From Paenibacillus albidus (lineage in GTDB: Bacteria; Bacillota; Bacilli; Paenibacillales; Paenibacillaceae), in assembly GCF_014644435.1 (NCBI RefSeq), contig NZ_BMKR01000009.1, positions 1 through 64,000 on the forward strand: a stretch of DNA of 64,000 nt, in the 5' to 3' direction. The notes below the pieces were generated by a model. That model made no database searches. It worked only from the letters and a program-made list of their open reading frames with translations, and was not told where the DNA came from. Positions 29,168-36,709 of this stretch are shown here, one piece after another. The number at the start of each line of letters is the position of its first letter. The first letter of the stretch is position 1. Made by a program: the position numbers and the translations under genes.

Positions 29168-29176
29168 TAGCTTATG
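29168..29176 (-). promoter_or_regulatory. Sigma-K-like -10 box before the giant gene
   Basis: CATAAGCTA on the minus strand matches the CATANNNTA -10 box of late-sporulation sigma-K promoters, about 60 bp upstream of the start codon. The AC expected about 17 bp further upstream is not there, so the call is weak. Confidence 0.35.
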
Positions 29177-29226
29177 ACTCAACGATGTTAGATGATCACT
29201 GTATGTCTCTGCAGCTAAGTTGAGCT

Positions 29227-29580
29227 TTATGACCTTAGTTGCTCGTCAGCAACAATACGCTGAACGCCAATGATGGCCCCGCTTCCGCTTTTTCCCCACA
29301 CCGAGATGTCAATACTTGCTTCAGCCTGAGCGCTTGTGGTAAAGACGAATTCATAGGCATCGAGGTTTGCTCCATAATTTTTCGTAACAACTGTATTGGG
29401 GGCTAAAAACACTTCTTCTAGTACATACAACGTTCTTAATCCGTTTAAAAAGAATCCCTGAATTAAATTAGTTGCAAAGTTGGCTGGATCTCGATTCAGC
29501 ATTTTCACCGTGATCTGTTGGATCGATCTGACCCCGCCAACAGGACTATTTTCAATAGGTCCAGTTGATAATACCGCCAT
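29227..29580 (-). CDS. Stand-alone paralogue of the collagen-protein N-terminal domain
   Basis: This 117-residue protein begins [18 protein letters not shown] and aligns without gaps to residues 1-117 of the giant collagen-like protein; by hand I count about 66 identical positions. Shared blocks include NGxRTLYV, EFVFTTS, SVWGK and a V-x-DE end. It stops where the collagen region would begin. The chosen ATG follows AAGGAGG; an upstream start would add 29 unrelated residues. It lies upstream of the giant gene on the same strand, 118 bp away. It may cap, anchor or nucleate the filament, or be a second structural subunit. No known family name can be given from sequence alone. Confidence 0.85.
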   Translation of the reverse strand: MAVLSTGPIENSPVGGVRSIQQITVKMLNRDPANFATNLIQGFFLNGLRTLYVLEEVFLAPNTVVTKNYGANLDAYEFVFTTSAQAEASIDISVWGKSGSGAIIGVQRIVADEQLRS

Positions 29581-29899
29581 TAAGTGGATACCTCCTTTAC
29601 TGGTTATTGACTGAAGCCATGAATCCAATGAAAATGATAGAACTAGAATAGGAGCCGGATTTTTCAAAGTTCCATGTATAATATTGCTAATTTGTTATAT
29701 CTGATTGTTTGTTTGGCTATTAAAATTAAGATGCGTGGCCAATCGTTCACAAGACTGCTGCAAAATAAAAATGTGCTTGGTTGAAATGGATAACTGTGGC
29801 AGCCAAAAACCATAAAAAAAGACACCCAATGTAGCAGGGTGCCTCACTTATATGTTTTTAAATAAGCTTCCATCTTGATCGTAGGGTTAACGGTTCATG
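29581..29899. other. Gene-free gap upstream of the N-domain paralogue
   Basis: The only clear element is the terminator of the next glycosyltransferase (29814-29843). The remaining AT-rich 230 bp must hold the promoter of the small gene, but I see no convincing boxes. Confidence 0.4.
29814..29843 (-). terminator. Terminator of the 242-residue glycosyltransferase
   Basis: GGCACCC (minus strand, 29837-29843) pairs with GGGTGTC (29821-29827), and seven Ts follow (A-run 29814-29820). Confidence 0.75.
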
Positions 29900-30628
29900 C
29901 TACAACACTCTTACAGATTTATTCTTTAAAGCCTCAAACTGTTCCGATTTTTGCTTCTCTTTCCATAAATAGTGAAATCCCCATCGATTATCGATATCCC
30001 CTTCGCGCAGCCCTTGTTGCAATGCTGAAAAACGCGAATTAACATAGTCAAATCCCAAATACTTATAATGTAATAGTAGAACTTCACTATGGGAGGGCTT
30101 AATTACATTCCCTACAGGTGAAGCAGTATGCCTGCCTGGGCTGAAATTTATTTCCTGAATCTCGGTGGGATTAAATATTTGTGGTTTGTCGTACGTAGGA
30201 CTTCTTACACCATTCCTTATCGTTTCATGTAAAGATTGATGGCTATCCGGAAAAAAATCAGAAACCATTTCATATCCATTAGGGACAACCAATGTTATCC
30301 CTTTGGAAGTACATTCTTGTAAGTATATTCTAAGATTAGGGTGATAAAAATGTTCATCTACGTCACAGACAATAATCCAGTCTGCCTTTTCTCTGCTCTC
30401 TTTCCAAAATTGGTTAAATTTCTCTTGTGCTGATCTCACAAGGGAATTCCCTTCTATTACAAATCTATTCAAATTAACTTTGGGATGCGCCCTTAACATG
30501 GATACAGAATGATCAGTTGAGTCATTATCAAAAATATAGTATTGGTCGACTATATTATCATAATGCTTAAAAAAAAACGGAAGCATTTTTGCCTCATTCC
30601 AGCATAATGCATATAGATGTATGATCAC
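29900..30628 (-). CDS. Family 2 glycosyltransferase (Glyco_tranf_2_4 type)
   Basis: This 242-residue enzyme starts IIHLYALCWNEAKMLPFFF, the usual opening of small GT-A enzymes of the Glyco_tranf_2_4 type. FDNDSTDHS near residue 35 and IVCDVDEHFYHP near residue 90 supply the nucleotide and metal sites. A GTG at 30628 lies 7 nt after AAAGGGGA and gives the usual N-terminus; a TTG six codons upstream has no spacing for that site. It is the gene nearest the N-domain paralogue and has a sigma-K-like promoter, so it is a candidate for glycosylating the collagen-like protein or its partner. The acceptor is inference. Confidence 0.82.
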   Translation of the reverse strand: MIIHLYALCWNEAKMLPFFFKHYDNIVDQYYIFDNDSTDHSVSMLRAHPKVNLNRFVIEGNSLVRSAQEKFNQFWKESREKADWIIVCDVDEHFYHPNLRIYLQECTSKGITLVVPNGYEMVSDFFPDSHQSLHETIRNGVRSPTYDKPQIFNPTEIQEINFSPGRHTASPVGNVIKPSHSEVLLLHYKYLGFDYVNSRFSALQQGLREGDIDNRWGFHYLWKEKQKSEQFEALKNKSVRVL

Positions 30629-30675
30629 GTGTTTGTCCCCTTTCAAACTGCAGCGCGCATGAATGGCTTGCTAGA

Positions 30676-30703
30676 TAATATATGCAATTCATATTGATGA
30701 GGT
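30676..30703 (-). promoter_or_regulatory. Sigma-K-like promoter before glycosyltransferase
   Basis: On the minus strand CACC with AC at 30702-30703 is followed after 17 bp by CATATATTA (30676-30684). This fits the AC...CATANNNTA pattern of mother-cell sigma-K promoters. It lies about 50 bp upstream of the GTG start. Confidence 0.5.
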
Positions 30704-30826
30704 GCCCCTTTTCGAGGAATTGAAAGCATGACAAAATATGAACATTTTCGCATATCATATTACAACTTTCCAGACTGGATTTCGCGCTATACTCAGGACA
30801 CATTCAACAAATGGAGGTCATAGGGA

Positions 30827-31939
30827 ATGAGTCTAGACACAGCTTACTGGCAGGAGATCCTGAACAGACTGGATGCAAAAGCAGAACAAATGGTGGCACA
30901 GATTGGAGACAAATGCCCCCACTTCGCCGGTGAAGACGGGAAGTTTGACGATATCGGCTCGGACTGGTGGACCACCGGCTTCTGGCCTGGACTGCTCTGG
31001 ATCATGCATGAGATGACCGGTAAAGATCTCTATAAAAAAGCGGCCTGGCACTGGGATGGCACTCTGGAAGAATGGTTCGTCAAGCCCACAGTGGAGCTGC
31101 ATCATGATGTAGGTTTTCAATTTCTGCCGACTGCCGTAATCAAACATACCTTAACCGGAGATGAGGATGGGCTTCGCCGGGGTATTGAAGCAGCTAATTT
31201 CCTGGCAGCCCGCTATAATCCGGTCGGCAAATTCATCCGGGCCTGGAATGAGGATAAATACGGCTGGGTTATCATCGACTGCATGCTTAATATCTCCCTG
31301 CTGTTCTGGGCCAGTAAGGTTACAGGTGATCCCCGCTACAAACATATTGCAGTCAGCCACGCGGAGACAACTATGCAGTACGGTATTCGCGAAGACGGTT
31401 CTACGAAGCACATTATTTCCTTCGATGCAGAGACGGGGGCTTATCTTGAGAATTTTGGGGGACAAGGCTATTCACCCGAATCCTGCTGGAGCCGGGGAGC
31501 AGCCTGGGGATTGTATGGCTTTGTGAATACTTACCGCCATACGGGTGACGAACGTTTCCTGAATACGGCCAAGCGGATTGCCCATTACTTCATTTCCGCC
31601 CTGCCGGAGGATCAGATTCCATATTGGGATTTCCGTCTGGAAGACGACAAACGTTTGTACAGAGACAGCTCGGCGGCCGCCATCGCCGCTTCCGGCCTGC
31701 TTGAATTGGCCGACATCGTTCCACTGGGCGAAAAAAACCTGTACGCACGCGCCGCCGAACGCATTTTGCGTTCCTTGACGGAGAATTACACCACCTGGGC
31801 TCAGCCGGAACATGAAGCAATTCTGTTGCATGGAACTGGCAGCGGAGATTCCTTTATAGATGTCTCGCTGATCTATGGAGATTACTATTATGTAGAAGCG
31901 GTTGCCAAATTAAACGGGTGGAAACACCGGATATTCTAA
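30827..31939 (+). CDS. GH88 unsaturated glucuronyl hydrolase
   Basis: This 370-residue alpha/alpha-barrel enzyme removes the unsaturated uronic acid left at the non-reducing end by polysaccharide lyases. Family marks are WTTGFWPGLLW near residue 45, VELHHDVGFQF near 90 with one catalytic Asp, VIIDCMLNISLLFWA near 145 with the second, and WSRGAAWGLYGF near 220. The late SAAAIAASGLLEL and SLIYGDYYYVEA segments are also typical. There is no signal peptide, so it acts on imported oligosaccharides. It stands alone on the plus strand with its own terminator, but the ABC importer at 33001-36559 could supply its substrate. Confidence 0.9.
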   Translation: MSLDTAYWQEILNRLDAKAEQMVAQIGDKCPHFAGEDGKFDDIGSDWWTTGFWPGLLWIMHEMTGKDLYKKAAWHWDGTLEEWFVKPTVELHHDVGFQFLPTAVIKHTLTGDEDGLRRGIEAANFLAARYNPVGKFIRAWNEDKYGWVIIDCMLNISLLFWASKVTGDPRYKHIAVSHAETTMQYGIREDGSTKHIISFDAETGAYLENFGGQGYSPESCWSRGAAWGLYGFVNTYRHTGDERFLNTAKRIAHYFISALPEDQIPYWDFRLEDDKRLYRDSSAAAIAASGLLELADIVPLGEKNLYARAAERILRSLTENYTTWAQPEHEAILLHGTGSGDSFIDVSLIYGDYYYVEAVAKLNGWKHRIF

Positions 31940-32254
31940 ATGGATAGAACGCCCTTTCGGTTACCAAATGGGTAAACGGAAGGGCTTTTTCGTAATCAAA
32001 TGAAATTATGGTTTGCGCGGGCGTGTCTTTTTGGCTAACAGAGGCTTCTTCTATGCCTATCACATGAAAGAAGTCCGTATCGGTGGAGCTAGGGCAAAGA
32101 GCGAAAAATTGGACTCCACGGCTGCGGTTCTCCCAACCAAAGCGCCTCCGTAAAGAACACCTTGATAATTGAATTTGACAAGCGCCCTGCTAATGGTTAG
32201 AATGCCTGATATAAGTCCAGCAACCTCGTTTCCTGTTGGCAACACTACAACCGA
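31940..32254. other. Gap between GH88 and TetR genes
   Basis: It contains the GH88 terminator at its left end. A minus-strand open frame (32060-32296) overlaps the TetR start, has no recognised domain and no good ribosome site, and I do not call it. Nothing else is seen. Confidence 0.4.
31951..31990 (+). terminator. Terminator of the GH88 gene
   Basis: GCCCTTTCGGTTACC pairs with GGGTAAACGGAAGGGC across a short loop, followed by TTTTT. Confidence 0.8.
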
Positions 32255-32929
32255 ATGAAGGTGATTCCTATAAGCAACGAAAATAATCATAACCATCCGA
32301 AGCCCCCACTCTTAAAAACATACCAGGAAGCCCGCTTGCAAAATACGGAAAATCTCCGCAGGCTTGTGGTTGATGCTGCCGCTGCCATTTTGCAGGAAGA
32401 GGGTCCTGAAGCCGTAACCGTTCGCAAAGTATCACAGAAAATGGATTGTTCCACCAAAATCATTTACAGCTTGTTTGTCAATAAAGAAGGCTTGGCCCAG
32501 CAGTTGTATCTGGAGGGCTGCAAAATTCTTGCCGAAGCCTTTGAAAACGTACCGCAATCCGCCGATCCGCTGCAGCATTTGCTGCATTTGGGCGATGCCT
32601 TCTGGCAATTCGGACAGCAGCATGCCAGTTATTATAAGCTGATGTTCGGGGGCGCTTTTGCCGAATTCAAACCGGATGCCGAGAGCATGCAAGGGACAAT
32701 GACCGCCATGCGTCAATTGCAGATCCTAATCAGCAGCGCACAGCACCAAGGCCTGATCTCTGAACAGGAAGATATTCAAACTATAGTGGGTACCATCTGG
32801 GCTTCGCTACATGGTGTCATTCACCTGTATATGGGCGGATTCCTCGGAGATGAGAAGTCAGCCAACGCCGTCTACAAGCAGACGATGGCTATGTTAGCCC
32901 GTTCGTTGTTTACGAAACATCACTCTTAA
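32255..32929 (+). CDS. TetR-family regulator with WHG-type C-terminal domain
   Basis: The 224-residue protein has an unusually long 30-residue polar N-terminal tail. The TetR helix-turn-helix follows (LRRLVVDAAAAILQEEGPEA, VRKVSQKMDCSTKIIYSLF). The C-terminal ligand domain contains VGTIWASLHGVIHLY, like the WHG-type TetR C-terminal family. No ribosome site stands before the ATG, so the true start may differ by a few codons. It is convergent with the importer genes and has no divergent partner, so its target is unknown. Confidence 0.82.
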   Translation: MKVIPISNENNHNHPKPPLLKTYQEARLQNTENLRRLVVDAAAAILQEEGPEAVTVRKVSQKMDCSTKIIYSLFVNKEGLAQQLYLEGCKILAEAFENVPQSADPLQHLLHLGDAFWQFGQQHASYYKLMFGGAFAEFKPDAESMQGTMTAMRQLQILISSAQHQGLISEQEDIQTIVGTIWASLHGVIHLYMGGFLGDEKSANAVYKQTMAMLARSLFTKHHS

Positions 32930-32935
32930 CCATCG

Positions 32936-32976
32936 CTAACAAGCCTCCAGCCTTCATCTGGCTGAAGGCTTGTTAG
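32936..32976. terminator. Bidirectional terminator between TetR and permease genes
   Basis: CTAACAAGCCT pairs with AAGGCTTGTTAG, with an inner CAGCC/GGCTG stem. It lies between convergent genes. Confidence 0.7.
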
Positions 32977-33000
32977 TGCGTCGCCACGGCATGTTCTGCT

Positions 33001-33885
33001 TCACTCCTTCACCGACCCCAGCGTAATTCCGGTTATAAAAAACCGCTGCAAAAAGGGATAGACGATCAGCACCGGGATCATTGCAATAAAGATTTTGGCG
33101 GAGTTCAAAGTCCGGTTCGACAGCTCGCTCATCCGCTGAATCTGCTCGGCTGTCATGGTATTGGCATCCACCACCACAACCATTTGCTGAATATAGGTCT
33201 GCAGCGGATAATGATCCGCAGCGGACATCAGCACAAGTCCATTAAAAAATTCATTCCAGTGGTACACGATGCTGAATAAGGTCACTGTGGCAATGACCGG
33301 CCCCGCAAGCGGAACAAATATCTGCATCATCATCCGCCAAGGACCGGCACCGTCCACCAGAGCCGCCTCTTCCAGCTCTTTGGGCAAATTACGGAAGAAA
33401 TTCACAACCAGAATTACACTGAATACCGGAACACTGCCGCCGAGCACAAGTGCCCAGATATTATTAATGAGCCCCAGCGATTTAACCGTCATATACCACG
33501 GGACCAGGCCCCCGTTAAACAACATCGTGAACACCAGAACCCACATGAGCACATTGCGGAAGGGGAGCTCCTTCGAACTTTTGGACAAAGGATAAGCCAT
33601 CAACAGAATGATGACAAAGTTCAGCCCTGCTCCCAGGAATACCCGCTGGATAGAAATCCAGAACGAATTCAAGAACTTGCGGTCACCCATAATCTCCTTA
33701 TAGGAGCTTAGATTAAAACCTACAGGCCACAGTCCCACCCTCCCCGAACCGGCAGCTGCATTATCGCTGAGCGAGACGGCCAGCGTATACCAGATGGGAA
33801 GTATGCAAAGAATTGCAATGCCGGCCAGAAGGACAATCAGGAACACATCAAATATTCTAGAGCCTGTTGTGTTGTCTTTAACCAT
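33001..33885 (-). CDS. Sugar ABC importer permease, LplC/YtcP-like
   Basis: This 294-residue inner-membrane protein has about six hydrophobic segments, the first at about 12-35 (VFLIVLLAGIAILCILPIWY). The binding-protein-dependent transport signature EEAALVDGAGPWRMMMQIFVP lies near residues 175-195 and contacts the ATPase. The N-terminal SLSDNAAAGSGRVGLWPVGF and the C-terminal FFITGITLGSVKE are typical of the LplC group. It follows the partner permease by 20 bp. No ATPase gene is present, as usual for this group, which generally shares an MsmX-like ATPase encoded elsewhere. Confidence 0.9.
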   Translation of the reverse strand: MVKDNTTGSRIFDVFLIVLLAGIAILCILPIWYTLAVSLSDNAAAGSGRVGLWPVGFNLSSYKEIMGDRKFLNSFWISIQRVFLGAGLNFVIILLMAYPLSKSSKELPFRNVLMWVLVFTMLFNGGLVPWYMTVKSLGLINNIWALVLGGSVPVFSVILVVNFFRNLPKELEEAALVDGAGPWRMMMQIFVPLAGPVIATVTLFSIVYHWNEFFNGLVLMSAADHYPLQTYIQQMVVVVDANTMTAEQIQRMSELSNRTLNSAKIFIAMIPVLIVYPFLQRFFITGITLGSVKE

Positions 33886-33905
33886 GGCCCAAGCGCTCCC
33901 TTCTC

Positions 33906-34808
33906 TTAAAAGATGCGGTAATTGGCAAATTTCGAAGCCAAATAGTAGGAAACCGTGATCATGATAAAGCTGACCACAGACTTGAGCAGTCCCATGGCCG
34001 TAGCCAGGCTGAACTGCAAATCCACAAGGCCCGTACGGTAAACCCAGGTGTCAATAATATCACCGCTCGAATAGACAAGCGGGTTGTACAGATTAAAGAT
34101 CTGTTCAAAGCCGGCATTCAGTACATTGCCGAGGCTAAGTACAGACAGCAGGACAATGGCCGATTGGATACCGGGAAGGGTAATATGGCGTATCCGCTGC
34201 ATCCGCGAAGCACCGTCGATAGCGGCCGCCTCGTACAGCGCCGGGTTAATGCCGGTCAAAGCAGCCAGATAGATAATGGTATTGAAGCCGAATTCCTTCC
34301 AGATATCGCTGCCCACAACGAGTGCAGGAAATAAATCCGCCCGTCCAAAGAATAATATGGGCTTGATCTCAAAGACGGAGAGGATCTGGTTTACCGGTCC
34401 GGTATAACCAAACACATCAAGCAGAATCCCCGACAGAATCACCCATGAGATAAAATGAGGCAGATAGACGATGGTCTGAATCCATCTTTTCAGAAAGATA
34501 ACCCTCAACTCATTCAGCAGTAAGGCGAAGACCAGCGGAATCAACAGGTTCCCGAGAATCTTCAAGACCGCAATAAACAGGGTGTTGAACAGAATGGTGC
34601 CACTGTCATTCAGCGAGAACATATATTTGAAGTTGTCCAGTCCAATCCATTCGGAATGCAAAATGCCTAAACCCGGATTATAGTCCTGAAACGCCATGAC
34701 AATTCCGAACATTGGCACAATACTGAACAGAATCAACCAGATAAAACCAGGCAGAAGCATAAGATAATAGTGTTTGGCAAACCCCTTGTTGACCATAAGC
34801 CACTTCAC
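33906..34808 (-). CDS. Sugar ABC importer permease, LplB/YteP-like
   Basis: The 300-residue permease has a first TM segment at about 15-35 (YYLMLLPGFIWLILFSIVPM), further TM segments, and the EAA loop YEAAAIDGASRMQRIRHITLP near residues 190-210. DYNPGLGILHSEWIGLDNF is characteristic of the LplB group. The annotated GTG is close to its ribosome site; an ATG four codons later is an equally possible start. It lies between the lipoprotein and the second permease, and the three form one importer for an oligosaccharide. Confidence 0.9.
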   Translation of the reverse strand: MKWLMVNKGFAKHYYLMLLPGFIWLILFSIVPMFGIVMAFQDYNPGLGILHSEWIGLDNFKYMFSLNDSGTILFNTLFIAVLKILGNLLIPLVFALLLNELRVIFLKRWIQTIVYLPHFISWVILSGILLDVFGYTGPVNQILSVFEIKPILFFGRADLFPALVVGSDIWKEFGFNTIIYLAALTGINPALYEAAAIDGASRMQRIRHITLPGIQSAIVLLSVLSLGNVLNAGFEQIFNLYNPLVYSSGDIIDTWVYRTGLVDLQFSLATAMGLLKSVVSFIMITVSYYLASKFANYRIF

Positions 34809-34876
34809 TTCCTTTCTCAGCTATGGACAGAAAGCCGCTGATGATGCTCTGCGGCCCTCCCCCACGGCTGTGCTTT

Positions 34877-36559
34877 TTACTCCGCCAATTCTGCTACCTC
34901 GGCTAGAATCTCATCACCGCCTTGCCTTTTCCAATCCTCCACAAAGGTATCAAAAGACTCCAGCGGCGCGGCACCCATAATAATCTTGAGGAAGGTCTCC
35001 TTTTCCAGCTTGTCGAGCGTCGCCCATTTGCTCTCCATGGTTTTGGTCTGCGAATACGTTAAGCTGTACGTCTTCTTATAGGGCTCCATCAGCGGTGCAA
35101 TGCCGACCAGCGTAGAATACATCCGTTTCCACGCGCCGATGTCGGCATCCGGGTCCCAATATTGGATATCCACTTTGTCATAGGGCTCCAGCTTCACCTT
35201 CTTAATGTTCTCGGCATCCGACTTGAGCAGCTTGTAGCCTGGCAGATCCATATCCTCTGCTGTTTTGGTACCGGCCAGTACCTCTTTCATCATGTTGTAG
35301 GTCACATACATCTCATCCATTGGTGCAAAAACTATACGCAGCGGGTAGTTGCCGATCCCTACACTGACATCAAATGACGATTCATCCCGCAGCAGCAAAT
35401 TCTCCATCTTGATCGCAGCTTCAGGATATTTATAATCCTTGCGCACCACCAGATATTGGTTGGATGGCGTTCCCATATGCGCGGTGAATTCCCCGCTCTT
35501 GTCCAGCAGAGTGTACGCTTGCCAATTCGCCTCGGGATTGTTCTTGATCGCATCCGCCAAAGGACCGTATCCACCGGCCCACCACAATCCGAAGTAGATT
35601 CCTGAAGTGCCGTTTTTGATTAATTCCTGGGCATCCTTGCGGATACTCATCTCCTGATCGATCAGGCCTTTTGCGTACAGGTCCCGAAGCTTGCCTAACG
35701 CTTCTTTGGTCTCCGGCTCAATGGAGCCGTAGGTAGGCTTGCCGTCTTTGCCTTCCAGCCAGAAGCCCGGATAGGAATGATAAGCGCCAAATACCGGATC
35801 AAAGCCATAATTGTTATTGTTCGGCCGGATGAAATCAGCATTAAGCAGACCACCGGACTGCGGGCCGGTAATCCCGATCGTATCCGCTTTGCCGTTGCCA
35901 TCCGGGTCCTGCTCCACAAAAGCTTTGGCCACCTTCTCCAGGTCCTCGACCGTTCTCGGCACTTCAAGCTTTAGCTTGTCGAGCCAGTCTTTGCGAATCC
36001 ACATGATATGCTGCATATCCGATTCGGCGGTTACATTCGGCAAGGCATACATTTTGCCGTCAAAGGTCACGGCTTTCATCGCCAGTCCATCCGTAGAGTC
36101 GATGATGCTTTTCAGTGTAGGCGAAGCATATTGATTGTAAGCCTCCGTCAGATCGGCGAGCTGGTTGCTTTTTACCATTTGTCTTAATTGGGTATCGTTG
36201 ACGACCAGCGCATCCGGCAGGTCATTCCCGGCAATGGACAGGTTTACTTTCTGGATATAATCCTTGCCAACACCCGCCTGCCAGACAATCTTCGTTTCAA
36301 TATTCAGCTTTTCTTTAATATATCTGGTGTACGTATTGTTCTCGGGCGTGTCTCCGGAAGGTAAACTTTTGTCCGCAGCATCCACTTCCTTGCCGATCGT
36401 AATCGTGATGGTGTCGCTATACTTTCCGAACGGATCGTTTGGATCTTGGGATACAGCATTGCCTGAACCGGAGTTGGTACTGTTGCCGCTTCCGCATGCG
36501 GAGAGCAGCAGCATTGTACTTGCAAGTGCCATGCCTGCAGCTTGTCTCGCTTTCTTCAT
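34877..36559 (-). CDS. Sugar-binding lipoprotein of ABC importer (LplA/YtcQ-like)
   Basis: This 560-residue extracellular solute-binding protein has a lipoprotein signal (MKKARQAAGMALASTMLLL then SAC, Cys near 22) and a Ser/Asn/Gly-rich linker. It then follows the large family 1 binding-protein plan, with DLTEAYNQYASPTLK, MWIRKDWLDKLKLEVP, and DPDGNGKADTIGI, a calcium-loop-like segment near residue 205. AAGGGG precedes the chosen ATG; the ATG six codons upstream has no site. It is the first gene of the importer, 150 bp from the YesN regulator that probably activates it, and has a cre-like site upstream. Confidence 0.92.
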   Translation of the reverse strand: MKKARQAAGMALASTMLLLSACGSGNSTNSGSGNAVSQDPNDPFGKYSDTITITIGKEVDAADKSLPSGDTPENNTYTRYIKEKLNIETKIVWQAGVGKDYIQKVNLSIAGNDLPDALVVNDTQLRQMVKSNQLADLTEAYNQYASPTLKSIIDSTDGLAMKAVTFDGKMYALPNVTAESDMQHIMWIRKDWLDKLKLEVPRTVEDLEKVAKAFVEQDPDGNGKADTIGITGPQSGGLLNADFIRPNNNNYGFDPVFGAYHSYPGFWLEGKDGKPTYGSIEPETKEALGKLRDLYAKGLIDQEMSIRKDAQELIKNGTSGIYFGLWWAGGYGPLADAIKNNPEANWQAYTLLDKSGEFTAHMGTPSNQYLVVRKDYKYPEAAIKMENLLLRDESSFDVSVGIGNYPLRIVFAPMDEMYVTYNMMKEVLAGTKTAEDMDLPGYKLLKSDAENIKKVKLEPYDKVDIQYWDPDADIGAWKRMYSTLVGIAPLMEPYKKTYSLTYSQTKTMESKWATLDKLEKETFLKIIMGAAPLESFDTFVEDWKRQGGDEILAEVAELAE

Positions 36560-36632
36560 CTTCGCCCCTTCTTTCATCCGCTTAGATTATGGTGCCTCTA
36601 TAAGGTAACACAGGACCTGAAGTTTACCGGAT

Positions 36633-36646
36633 AGAAAGCGGTTTCA
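36633..36646. promoter_or_regulatory. Candidate cre site (CcpA) upstream of the importer
   Basis: On the minus strand TGAAACCGCTTTCT fits the catabolite-responsive consensus TGWAANCGNTNWCW, about 75 bp upstream of the binding-protein start. Glucose repression through CcpA is inferred. Confidence 0.45.
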
Positions 36647-36709
36647 ACAATAGGTAGAAAACTGACCTGGGATGGGGTCTACCCGTAACCTATAGCGGAC
36701 CCGGACCGC

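Noticed and set aside
32060..32296. 78-codon minus-strand open frame overlapping the TetR start
   Set aside because: Hydrophobic in part but without a family motif or ribosome site, and it overlaps a clear regulator gene.
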